DNA from: Branchiostoma lanceolatum
Taxonomy: Eukaryota > Chordata > Leptocardii > Amphioxiformes > Branchiostomatidae
Assembly (NCBI RefSeq): GCF_035083965.1
Contig: NC_089722.1
Location: forward strand, 29,658,642-29,722,641
Reading direction: 5' to 3'
Length of the DNA: 64,000 nucleotides
Of the stretch, positions 1 through 11,067 are shown one piece after another. Positions within the stretch are counted from its first letter, which is position 1, and every line of letters starts with the position of its first letter. The position numbers and the translations under genes are program-made. A model generated the notes under the pieces. The model did no database searches. It had not been told where the DNA came from and worked only from the letters and a program-made list of their open reading frames with translations.

Positions 1-977
1 CTTGTCTAGACCATGCTTGGTACATGTCCAGACTTATTTTGTTTCTGTCTCAGGGGCCTTCAACTCTGACATATTTCCCACAATGTGTATCTCGCTATGC
101 ATGTGCAGTTAAATCAGAACCTTGAAAAGGGTGATTTTGCTTCTGCAAAGTTTAACCTGAGGCTGAAATAATGACCAAATCTGACACAGAAACTCCTGAG
201 AACCCAATTAGACAACCTACGCGGTACCAATTAACCTGGGCTTGGTGTGCTTAGTAACTGTCCTGTATGTGGTGTGCATAGAGGCATTGATATATGGTGG
301 TAGAGTTAGAGGTGTGTAATGCATTACATGCATGAGCTTTGTTGGTCTTCTTGTTAAGCCCCTGTCACACAGTTTCAAGCTTCTGTTGTGTTTGGTGATC
401 CGCAGAAGGTCGGCAAACTTAAAAGTAGCTGGAGACTCAAGCTTATTTGTCACCTGAAACAAGGCTCGGGGACCTATAGCTAGGAACACCGGTCGATCTC
501 TAGAAAAATCCTGCAATGAATGAGAGGGCACCTGGCTCATTACTGCCGAAAATAACATTTAGAGCTTGCAGACTTGTCGGGCAATCGATTTTTCTGCTGT
601 GTGACATGGGCATTAAAGACGACTAAGGTTCTAGCAGATCTTAAATTAGAAAGGTGTATTGATGTTTTAGTACTCTGAATGTCAGTGTCATTGTTGTGTC
701 CAGAAATACTAACCAGTCCCAATGCGATAAAATAATATATATGTACATGTGCCTCTGATATACATGTACTTCAATCTGACAGTACACTATTCCATTGACA
801 ATTGCCCCTTTGATTTATAGTATATAGTATATGTAGTTTTAGAATAGATAGTTGTAGTTGTAGTTGTAGTAATGTAAAATGTGTTCATCACCAGAGAGGA
901 ATAGGCTTACATGCAGATGACAGACTCCCTTAAAAGTTGTATTTCTTAGAAATTTTCAGAACAAGTTGTTTAGCTGG
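1..977. other. No gene recognised
   Basis: AT-leaning sequence without a recognisable exon. A 113-codon open frame on the - strand (217-558) matches no family I know. If the PHKG gene has its kinase-domain exons to the left, this stretch is either one of its introns or its flank. Confidence 0.5.
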
Positions 978-1162
978 TAACATCTACTAACATAATTCCA
1001 CCAGGGTACATAATTCCACCACCCTGAAAAGGTACGTCCAAACGAACCAACGTCCTCCAGTATAATGCACCTGGGGAGTGCTGCACTAGAGATCTCTCAA
1101 ACTCACTGTTTTTCAAAGTGGTGGATTTATGTAACCTGGCCGATTAATGTTGATGGAGGTTA
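978..1162 (-). mobile_element. Short inverted-repeat element (MITE family A, copy 1)
   Basis: The element has imperfect terminal inverted repeats of about 50 bp. The left end starts TAACATCTACTAACATAATT, and the reverse complement of the right end starts TAACCTCCATCAACATTAAT. Both ends continue into a shared CCAGG-TACATAA-TCCACCAC block. It is in the opposite orientation to two related copies near 46.2 and 52.5 kb. No coding capacity is seen, so it is non-autonomous. I could not define a clean target-site duplication. Confidence 0.7.
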
Positions 1163-2885
1163 AGTTACATTGGTAGTCAAAAAGGGAGTCTGTTGTTTCC
1201 ACATAAGTTTATTCTCCTCTGTTTCTTTGTTCCATGTGCTGTCATTTTATGTTCCCTTATTGTGAGTATACTAAGAGTAGAACCCAAACTTCTAACACCA
1301 GAATACTGCATGCGACCTGCATGGAAACTGACCCATCTTGCTGAATGTTGCATGCACTACTAATATATATATTCAAATATATAATGTATACATATGCACA
1401 TTATATGAATAAATTATTTACATATATTTATATAATGTGTATATATATTATACTTTTTACTGTGAGTGAGTTGTTCCTTGGACTTTACTATCTAGGACAA
1501 GTTGAGTTAAAATTCTTCTCAGTGACACACCTTGTGGTGTATACAAATGTATCTCAGTTTCTATAGCCCTTGGGCCTCACAGGCCACTTAAATAGGGGGC
1601 TAGTCCACTAGTAGTGGAGTGTGTTCAACTTCCATACTCTTTCTCATACATTGAAAGTGCTGAGTGCTGAGCAGAGAAAGCAGTATTTACCATTTTTTTA
1701 GTCTTTGGTATGACATGGCCGAGGTTTAAACCCCCAACCTTCCGAATCTAGGACAAAGAAAAACATGGACCAATAAGACATCTTCTTTTAGAATTTGACC
1801 ACCTGTTTAGATATACCAGAAATCTTGAGTACTGAAAATTGACATTTATCCTATTGCAACTGAAGTTCTAACATATATTGTCAAAAATGTGTTATTACAT
1901 GTAAAGAGTACTATTGTGGGTTCTTTCTTATTTTAGGAAATATATGGTCTAGGACTGCATGGTACTAGACAAGTTTCATGAAGAAAACATTCTTACAGAA
2001 AATTCCAAGTCTAACACTAAAAGTCTGGCAATGACAAATTGAATAGACAAAAAGAAAAAGAAAAAAATTTAAAGTCTACAGTATTGAAAAATCATTCAAA
2101 AACTTGTATGTGCAAAAGAAAAGAACAATTTTATGCCCTGAGCGGTTGCATTATGACCTTTCACTAGTTTCAGAGACAGTGAATCAAATTTGTAGGTCAT
2201 TACGTTGAATTTCCTGTATGGAATCCTCCAATTGGTATTCCCAGCACGGTATGAAAATTACAGAGCTGGATACAGACTGTCCCATCTTGTCTTTAACCCA
2301 CAACCTCAAGGGCAAAAAGGTGTTTCTGCATTTGTGAGATTTAGGTGTGTTCTTTTAGTGAAGGAAACCAAGATTATGTTCATACACTGTACCAATATCA
2401 TTGTATGATTTCTAGATCTGACCCAAACTTTGAAAAAAAAAAGGTTTTAGATAGATATAGTTGAAAGAAATAAGTGGTGCTTTTTAAAAAAAAGAAATGA
2501 TTTCTGATGGTTGAGCAGAATGTGCATGTATAGTTAATGTGCAACATGGTTTTGCAGAATTTTTCCTCTAATGTTATAAAGTCTTCACCTGTTAAAAGCA
2601 TGTCACTATTACCCTGACATAAGCATGACAACGTCTAAAAACTGAATGCTTCACAAATCATAGTAATCATGTTGGAATGAAGATTCATCCGGTATGATGA
2701 TTAAGATTGTTGATTTTATATGGAAATAGCGTATAAAATCTTTACAACGTAGTGATTATACGTTGTGTCTTTAGGACTACTTTTTATGAGTACAAATGTA
2801 CTTTTTATATGTGCTCATAGATTATTTAGAACTGATGTAAATGCTAGTGATGCTGTCTTAACTGTTTCTTTTCTTTTATCTCTAG
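1163..2885. other. AT-rich non-coding stretch, probable PHKG intron
   Basis: I see no exon here. The stretch holds (TA)-rich patches near 1360-1450 and short open frames of no recognisable family. It ends in a pyrimidine-rich tract and TCTAG just before the first PHKG exon in the window, as expected for the 3' end of an intron. Confidence 0.5.
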
Positions 2886-2927
2886 CCTTCTGAAAAGGGC
2901 AAGTTTGATGCAAAGAGCAAATTCAAG
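2886..2927 (+). CDS. PHKG: Phosphorylase kinase gamma subunit, penultimate visible exon
   Basis: A 42-nt exon encodes PSEKGKFDAKSKFK. It is bounded by a strong acceptor (TTTTATCTCTAG) and a donor (AAG followed by GTAAGG). Both ends are in phase 0, which matches the downstream exon. The basic ...KFK end sits where vertebrate gamma subunits have ...GKFK, just before the first calmodulin-binding helix and right after the kinase domain. The kinase-domain exons must lie to the left; I did not find them in bases 1-2885. Confidence 0.8.
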
Positions 2928-3163
2928 GTAAGGTAAGGTAGATGGTACATGTAGATAGTTCTGATGGAAAATTCTGTCAGTGTGTATACATGTACATGCA
3001 TGTGAATATACCATTAAGGCAACCGTTGCTCAGTATGTGTCCTGGAAATGGGGGAAAAGGAAAATTATAGGTTAGAAGCAGATACATAATGTCATGTTAT
3101 ATAATGATATAGGTGGACTGCCTTATGCTACTACTGCACTTACATTTTGTAGACTTTACAATG

Positions 3164-6100
3164 GACCCCTTTCCAAATACCGCGGCCATTTTGAATCCAG
3201 GGCGCGCGCACGTGATTCGAGCGCGGGAAAAGTCAACACCCGGTAAGACCAAGCCAGCGGTAAGGCGCTCCCAGTAGAAACCAGCGTTGAGTCATCTTCG
3301 GCGGCGAGATGTTCTCCTTCTCGGTGAAATCCATCGATATATTTGCATGGCACAAGTAGATGATATTGTTGTGGACACTTGGACTAGATATCGGCCAGTA
3401 AAATTGTGAATTTCTGCTACTTTTCCACAGTTTCTGCCGGGATGTTGAACGCGCGCTACAGTGATAAAATGCTGATATGTTTACACCGCGTGCTTGTAAT
3501 TTCCCTAATAATGTTAGCTAAGGCCACAGCAAGTAATTTTTATGGATGACATCAGCGCGCTCATTAATTTTCGCCTGATTTCGAAAAAAAAAACAAGAAA
3601 TTTCATTGCCTTCCGACGGTGGTCAACATGCCAAAAATGGGCAAATATGTCGTAAACGTTGACAGTCTAAGATGTTTCATTGCATATGAATACCCAGTGT
3701 AGTTCCTGCCCATGCTGGTATGACAAGCTGTTTTCTGACTTTGTTCTAGTTAATTGAGCTGTATACACATCTTCAAGAACAGTTTAATGTTGACAGTCTA
3801 AGGTATTTCGTTGCATATGAATACCCAGTGTGGTTCCTGCTCATGATGGTATAATAACAAACTGTTTGCTGCATTTGTTCTAGCAAGGACATTATAGAAA
3901 TAATGGGGGGGGGTCTAGTTAATTGAGCTGTATACACAAGGCGTTTCATCGCATATGAAAACCCAGTGTAGTTGCTTCAGATGATGGTACAACAAGCTCT
4001 TTTCGACATTTTTTGTAGTTAGTCTATTGAGATGTAAACACATCTACAAGGACATGTTTACTGTGGAATCAAGGAGGTTTTATATTATATATGAAACCTC
4101 ATTGGTTGAATACAGGAATAAAAGACCTGTTGGTCATGATATCATATTTCGTCGCCTCAATTCTTGTTTAACAAGACTTGTGATCTCAAAATTTGAAACT
4201 ATAGGAATCTTGTTTTTTTTGGCCCACCTTGTTTTTTTTTCGCCCTATCTCATTAATTTTGGAGTCTGCGGATGATGTCATCCATAAAATTTACTTGCTG
4301 TAGCCTAAAGTCGAGAAAAATCCCACAAAACATACACTTTTCGGATCATTTTAGCTTCGTTTAGGTATGAATATAACTCTTGAACCTTTTGGCTGTTGTG
4401 ACAATGCCAACATAATCTTGAAATTACGTTAGTTTGAGGGAGGGTTTTGTTTTCTGTGCAGCGTTACATCGACTTCGCTCAGCAATATTTGACATTTCCG
4501 CTGAATACAATCCCACAAAAAAAACAAGACGTGAAAATATAGACTTGAGTTCAATGTCCTTTTGGGTACAAATTTGGCAGCATTCCGGCGGCTTTTTGAC
4601 GATCTTTTCGGATGCCAAGAATTTAGGCTTGAGGACTCCAAGTACGCGAGTGAAGTTGTGTTTTCCATTCTATCTGACGTTTCTTTAAATCATTTTGCGC
4701 GGCAATATTTCAGATATCTGTTGGCCGGATGGAACCCAAAAAACGTTAAATAATATTGACTTGAGGACTGAAGGACCTCCGGCCGATATTTTTCCTTTTG
4801 TTGTGGGGTTTCATCCTGTGGAAATCTAAGATATTTCCGCAAAAAGTGATGTAATAAAACGCTCCAAAGAAAACACGCCCCCTGCTTCACTCACAAGTCG
4901 AGAAAAACCCCGTAAAGCATACACTTTTCGGGCTGGGATCCTTATAGCTACTTAGATAGAAATATACAGAATTTTACCGGTTGTGACTTCCCCTGGGAAA
5001 ACGCGCGTTGAGAGGGGGTCGTGTTTCTGTCTAGCCTTTCTTTCTTTTCTGTCTAGCTTTTCCTTTCTCTCTTGTTACATCGCTCCGCAAGCGATATTTG
5101 ACATTTCCGCTGAATGCAATCCCACAAAAAAAGACCTGAAAATGTAGGCTTGAGCTAAAGGTAATTTTTTGGGGGAATTTAGCAGAATTTCGGCGGCTTC
5201 TTTTGACGAGTTTTCTGAAATATCAAAACCTAAAGTACGTGAGTGAAGATGGAGTGTTTTCACTTTGCGCCGTAATATCTTAATTTCCGTCGGATGATAT
5301 TACAGAAGCGTGAAAATATAGGCTTGAGGGCTTTGCGAGTATAAAAATTTGACGGAACTTCGGTGGCTCCTTTGACTTTGACGATATTTCAGTGCCAAGA
5401 TTAGCTTGATGAAGTTCGTGAGTGAAGCAGGGGGCGTGTTTTCTTTGTAGCGTTTCATTACATTACTTTTTGCGGAAATATTTTAGATTTCCACAGGATG
5501 AAACCCCACAACAAAAGGAAAAATATCGGCCGGAGGTCCTTCAGTCCTCAAGTCAATATTATTTAACGTTTTTTGGGTTCCATCCGGCCAACAGATATCT
5601 GAAATATTGCCGCGCAAAATGATTTAAAGAAACGTCAATAGAATGGAAAACACACCTTCACTCACGTACTTAGAGTCCTCAAGCCTAAATACTTGGCATC
5701 CGAAAAGATCGTCAAAAAGCCGCCGGAATGCTGCCATATTTAAGGACATTGAACTCAAGCCTAGGCCTATATTTTCACGTTTTTTTGTGTGTGGGATTGC
5801 ATTCAGCGGAAATGTCAAATATTGCTGAGCGAAGTCGATGTAACGCTGCACAGAAAACACGACCCTCCCTCAAACTAACGTAATTTCAAGATTATGTTGG
5901 CATTGTCACAACAGCCAAAAGGCTCAAGAGTTATATTCATACCTAAACGAAGCTAAAATGATCCGAAAAGTGTATGTTTTGTGGGATTTTTCTCGACTTT
6001 AGCTAACATTATTAGGGAAATTACAAGCACGCGGTGTAAACATATCAGCATTTTATCACTGTAGCGCGCGTTCAACATCCCGGCAGAAACTGTGGAAAAG

Positions 6101-6356
6101 TAGCAGAAATTCACAATTTTACTGGCCGATATCTAGTCCAAGTGTCCACAACAATATCATCTACTTGTGCCATGCAAATATATCGATGGATTTCACCGAG
6201 GAGGAGAATATCTCGCCGCCGAAGATGACTCAACGCTGGTTTCTATTGGGAACGCCTTACCGCTGGCTTGGTCTTACCGGGTGTTGACTTTTCCCGCGCT
6301 CGAATCACGTGCGCGCGCCCTGGATTCAAAATGGCCGCGGTATTTGGAAAGGGGTC
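3164..6356. mobile_element. 3.2-kb fold-back element with ~0.94-kb inverted arms
   Basis: The left arm (3164 to about 4893) and right arm (about 5415 to 6356) are near-perfect reverse complements once a nested insertion (3519-4308) is removed from the left arm. Both arms are then about 943 bp long. The outer ends read GACCCCTTTCCAAATACCGC on both sides. The spacer (about 4894-5414) contains diverged direct copies of arm sequence, for example the GACATTTCCGCTGAAT block at about 4490 and 5100. Open frames in the arms mirror each other and look like no transposase. The whole element lies inside the last PHKG intron in the window. I found no convincing target-site duplication. Confidence 0.85.
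3522..4305. mobile_element. Nested inverted-repeat transposon, PIF/Harbinger-like (TAA target duplication)
   Basis: The 784-bp element sits in the left arm of the fold-back element. Its ends are inverted repeats of about 33 bp: GGCCACAGCAAGTAATTTTT at the left, and GGCTACAGCAAGTAAATTTT as the reverse complement of the right end. It is flanked by direct TAA repeats at 3519-3521 and 4306-4308. The right arm of the host element shows the intact empty site (GTTAGC-TAA-AGTCGAG read on the other strand) with a single TAA, so the boundaries are exact. A 3-bp TAA/TTA duplication is typical of PIF/Harbinger elements. Inside are three diverged direct repeats (about 3655-3785, 3788-3930, 3945-4050), each with GCATATGAA-ACCCAGTGT. 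No transposase is seen, so it is non-autonomous. Confidence 0.85.
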
Positions 6357-6712
6357 TATTACCCTGTGACACTTAAAGAATATTCAGATTTTCCTGCCAG
6401 TAGAGAGAATGTATTCGATCAATATTCTAGATACATTTATACAGTTTGAATGCTTTAAACAATCTGTACTTTCTAGGTTAGTTTTGAAATAGTGGTGTTT
6501 CTCCTAGAATCAGCCTTTGACGCTTTGTGGGGGAATGTTCATATTTTCTGCCAGAGTGTATTAGATCAATATTCTAGATATGCAGGTACATTGATTTGAA
6601 GTAGAATGCTGTAAACACCCTGTATTTTCCAGGCTAGTGTGAGAAGTTTTTTGTTGCTTGTTTGTTTGTTTGTTTGTGGGAATGAATGTTGTTTCATCAT
6701 GTTTGCCCCCAG

Positions 6713-6970
6713 GCTGCAATAGCTGCTGTGTGTGCCACGCAAAGACTCCAAGCCGGCCTGAACCGACAGCAGGTCCTCACATTCAAGGACATCGCGGAGG
6801 ACCCGTACCGCGTACGGGGCATACGCCGCGTCATTGACGGCTGTGCATTCAGGATATATGGACACTGGGTCAAGAAGGGAGAGGATCAGAACAGGGCCGC
6901 TCTGTTCGAGAACTTGCCAAAGCGGGACGCCACGAAAAACGGCGGCGGCGTTTCGAAGACGTGGGTTTGA
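6713..6970 (+). CDS. PHKG: Phosphorylase kinase gamma subunit, terminal coding exon (calmodulin-binding tail)
   Basis: The exon encodes 85 residues and ends in TGA. It starts after a CCCCCAG acceptor in phase 0. The protein reads AAIAAVCATQRLQ..., then DPYRVRGIRRVIDGCAFRIY, then GHWVKKGEDQNRAALFEN. This is the signature of the C-terminal regulatory region of phosphorylase b kinase gamma (vertebrate PHKG1/2 carry DPYALR...LID..AFR.YGHWVKKG.QQNRAALF). In the family this tail binds calmodulin (the delta subunit) and restrains the Ser/Thr kinase domain, which phosphorylates and activates glycogen phosphorylase in the cytosol. The last 18 residues (LPKRDATKNGGGVSKTWV) are lineage-specific as far as I can tell. 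Only the tail is in the window, and PHKG1 versus PHKG2 cannot be decided; an invertebrate may have a single gene. Confidence 0.92.
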   Translation, partial: AAIAAVCATQRLQAGLNRQQVLTFKDIAEDPYRVRGIRRVIDGCAFRIYGHWVKKGEDQNRAALFENLPKRDATKNGGGVSKTWV

Positions 6971-8689
6971 CCAACATGACTAGAGCAGGGAAGATACACC
7001 GTTGATCTGTAGTGTCTGTGGCAAGTCATCATCTCATCTTTCATCAAAGGAATGCAATATGACTTTCTTTCACTGGGATAAAATCAGCATGTTCACTGTC
7101 TGATGTGTACTGTTGGCCGGCGCAATGTCAACAGAAGCTCTGCTGTACTTCCAAGGACGCCTCGTCGGACAACAAGCAAGTGTCACAACAGGCAAGCATC
7201 ACACAGAACTCAGTTCCTCTCATGCACATCATCAAATGGTGGGAAAGCATCACTCACAAACATTGTGAAAGGAGACGTACACAAATGGGTGGCTGCTGGC
7301 TGTTCAAACCTGGAAGGGTTAGACAATATGAATTTGCATGTATTTTGTGTTTGCACCTATATGTACGGATTCAAGTTCATCTGGCAACTTCCAGGTTTTA
7401 ACCGTTCAGCATAGCAGACAACACATGAGTGCTAGCGTCACATAGGGAGTTGATATGGCAGACGTGTTGGTTAGCAAGTACAGTTAATGATGGACAGTTT
7501 TGAGAGCTGTAAGGTGCTGTAACTTGAAATCATTTCTGAAATTAATTTTAGATTTTATTGTTCTCAACTTTACAAGTTAGAATAGTATAGCTCATTTCAG
7601 TTTTTTCTACAGGACCTTACGTACACTTGGTCTGCCAACAATGGCTGCAATATTCTATGAACAAGGTGAATTTACATATTTTACAAAGGCCTTTGTTGTG
7701 TCAAGCAGTATCATCTTTGAAAATATCCTGTTTTGGGTGATCAAAGTGACTTGAAACTCACAAGTTCCTGGCTGTAATGATATACGGTGACAGTATTGGG
7801 CAGTGCCAGTGCGTATCACAGTTAAGCAGTCATTGCAGCTCACTGGTAGCTCACCACACCAATATACACAGTGGCTTAACAACATAGACAGCAATGTAGC
7901 TACAGGAAAACCTTCAAAGTTACCTATCTAGCAAGTGACACATTACATTTTATATGATACCAGTTGCTCCAAGGGCTATTGCATTTAAAAAGTCTCGGAG
8001 AAAACTCTTCAGTGTGACGTTTCTTTAATATAAGGACTAAGAAAACAATTTGGTACATGGATAAAAATAATATAAATTGTAATATGAATGAAAAGGAAGC
8101 CAAAATTGTACACTACACTTTTTGAATGAAATAGCCACAGCAACAACTAGAGACTAACTGGTATTTTTAAGGAACTCTGACATTTTCCATGTAAAGTTTA
8201 CTGTATCAGCAAAATATGCAGCTTAACTCTACAGTTTAAAGAGATGCAGTCAACACCGGCTTTTAACATATTTGATGTAACTTGCACACAGGGGACCTTA
8301 AAAACAATTGCCAGACCGACTCAAATTAGCCTGGGTACCATCCTCTGTAGTAACCATGGTTAGCAAGTGAAAAGATTGAGCAAGTGGTCACTACAGAGGT
8401 TGGTATGCAGGCTAGACTCAAACAGGAACATTGGGAGGAAAAGAGTCTATATACACATGGAAGTATCACTGTGGTGTAAGTAGCAAGCAATCTTGCTTCT
8501 TCAATAAATTTTGTAGATCGGTTTGCAGTGGTTCGATCCAAGGGTCGCGCCAGCTCAGACATGTTGTAAGGGATTGCATTCCTCATTTTGGATGGTGACG
8601 TAAAGCCGGCGGCCCCGTGTATGAGGAAGCTTCAGGCGTTAGTCTCGATCTGGCACCAAACCTCTGCACATAAAAGAAACCAACACTGT

Positions 8690-8795
8690 TATCAAAAAGA
8701 GTAAGGGTGACCCTGTGTGCTTGGCAAAAAATGTGAGCTGTACCAAAGCCACTTTGCACTATATTACTACCTACTTGAAAAAGTGTAATGGTTCA
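8690..8795 (+). repeat. Short dispersed repeat (SINE-tail-like), copy 1
   Basis: The block AAGAGTAAGGGTGACCC...GTGTGCTTGGC...TACTTGAAAAAGT recurs in the same orientation at about 42585-42690 inside the GH63-gene introns. It resembles the 3' part of the tRNA-derived SINE-like repeats elsewhere in the window (CACTTATC-AAGAGTAGGG). Confidence 0.5.
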
Positions 8796-10877
8796 TCTCG
8801 GTCGAGGATGACAAAAGAAGAAGTATAAATAGAAACATGTCAACAAATGCCGTGCATATATTTTAGATGCCTACCTCAAAGTGACGTACACATGATTTCT
8901 AATCTGTTAGATGTATGTAGAGACTTTGTCTTGTCCAATATGGTTTTTGTTTGCTGTTTGTACCAAATCATGTATGGAAAGGCCCCAAAATATTATCTTT
9001 ATTAAAGGCTGCCTTTAAAAGTGCTTTAGACCAACAGTCATCTAATTACATATCCTCTCAAAATAACAGTTTTTACTCAAATGATTTCATGGTCATATTT
9101 CAAAGTACAGATATGTATTCACCTGGATTATGGTATTACCTGAATGAAAATTAGTATTTTTATCAGATATTTCAAGATCGTTTTGTTTTACATAGTTATC
9201 ATTATTTTGATATTAGTTTTGACTCTAATTCATGTTGATGATTTTGTGGACTGTTTTACTTTTAGATCAGGTATTTTCACTGCGTCGCAGAACTTATTAT
9301 ATCTGTATATTAATTTTAAAATGCCATATACATGTAACTTAATTACTTGTTTATTAGATCTTTTTGATGCTGCTGCTTCTATAAAAGATATTGTAAGAAA
9401 ATGTACATATGTACATAAAAGTGCCCTTTTGAGCGTTTCCCAGTGAAATTGTGATGTAAAAATGAACTTCAGGTATTGTGTTTCTTACAAAATTCTTTCT
9501 TAAAGATTCACATTTAGCTGATATCCAAAACAAGAAAAGACTCTGGCTATATCCGTTGTTATACAATGTTATTTCCTGTTCTACACATCAGGGCATCTGT
9601 TAACATTACATCCTGATACAGTTGTGTCATCTGCAATTTACAGCTGAGCTGCTAGGTGGAGCATGCAAAGTAGCAGAATGGACTGTCATAAACTGTTATG
9701 GACCACTTGATTCTGAACATGTGAAAGGACAACATGGTAATTTATGATGATTTATTTATTCATTTCTCTGTACGGTTAAATGATATGACAACACCTTGGA
9801 GATTATAGACAGATGAACAATTCTCTGCATTCTTGGCAGTTTTGGATACACATAGTTGTTTTTTTGTTAAGCTCATTGCACTTGGAACTTTTCTCTTGAC
9901 ATTTGTCAGAGTACCTGGCTATGCTCAAGCTCTTGCTGGTATCCTCACAATGCCCTCTAGTGGACATTGCTAATACTGCAGCACTTGGCAATGCCAGTGT
10001 CATTTACAGTTCACTAAGAATGCATCAGAGGAACTTTGATACACAGTTTTGTAATTGTTTTTCATTGATGCCAAAATAAGTATTGTTGTGTCAGCTGGAA
10101 GTTCTTCAGTTATTTATATTAACAATACCAAATTCTAATGCTGTTGCAACACATTCTCATATATATATATATATATCAAAATAAGTTGTAATTCAGCTGC
10201 GTGTCTATATGTACATGAATTCCTTTCATTTATAGCCATATACATGTACTTTATGATATGTCGAACAAATTGTACCGTTTTCCCAAGTGACCGTTAAAAC
10301 TGGAATAGTTTTCACTCAAAAGCGTCATTACTTTAAAAACTTTCATAATACTGGCAAAATCAGTGAACTCTTTCTGGAGTTGTTCCATGTACATCAGACA
10401 TTCAGTTGAAGAAGTTCTTTTATTTAAAAATCTGGTATATTTCTGTTGCATTTTACATGTACATGTTTTATCTGCAATTTACTGTTGAGCTGCTAGGTGG
10501 AGCAGCTGAACAGTGAGGTGGCCAGCAGTGTAATAATTCATTAAGATTGTGCAAGTGAATGATACAGGGTCTATTGTACAACATGGTCACAGAATCATTC
10601 ATACAAAGACATGAAGCATCGATGCTAGACTGCTTTGTTTGCTACGGGTCCATTTCTTTTCATACTGTGGAAATACGCACATGATAGCTGATATGTAGAT
10701 TGCAGGCTTGTATAGAAAGGTACTTGATATTTCTGTAGTTAGTGTGTTCATACGATGTACTATGTAATCACTGTTGACTGTTTGAATTGATAATAGTCAT
10801 CTGATGAGCCGTTTCATTTTAACTTGATTTATTTGTCTTGAGTGTGGTTCTCATATTTGTGAGCATTTTTCACTGCA

Positions 10878-10883
10878 AATAAA
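10878..10883 (+). terminator. Candidate poly(A) signal AATAAA for PHKG
   Basis: An AATAAA hexamer followed by a T-rich then GT-containing stretch, 3.9 kb after the PHKG stop codon. It is a candidate only, because another AATAAA is present near 8503. Confidence 0.35.
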
Positions 10884-11067
10884 GATTTTATCAAGGCAGT
10901 TATTGGATATTGGTTTATACTTTAAAATTTGGTTCAACATAGCAAGGAGCTTTGTAAAATATTTCGTAATATCCCCTTGAACATATTAATCCCTTTTTGT
11001 GTTGCCGTATGTTTATTAGTTTTACCGTATAACAGCAGACTCTATGAAGTCATGACTTATCATTATC

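Larger units (their letters stand above)
6971..10883 (+). other. Probable long 3' UTR or 3' flank of PHKG
   Basis: No further coding exon is recognisable downstream of the PHKG stop. Candidate poly(A) signals (AATAAA) occur near 8503 and at 10878-10883. The second is followed by T/G-rich sequence, so a 3' UTR of up to 3.9 kb is possible. A stretch of about 35 bp (ATCTGCAATTTAC...GAGCTGCTAGGTGGAGCA) occurs twice, at 9629-9663 and 10470-10504. A short SINE-tail-like block lies at 8690-8795. The true transcript end is not known. Confidence 0.35.

Noticed and set aside
217..558. 113-codon - strand frame
   Set aside because: No recognisable domain and no splice or promoter support; could be chance or an old element.
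3156..6376. Mirrored 65- and 69-codon frames (CKYIDGFHR...) at the two ends of the fold-back element
   Set aside because: The two frames are the same inverted repeat read from either end; no known domain, and frames are short.
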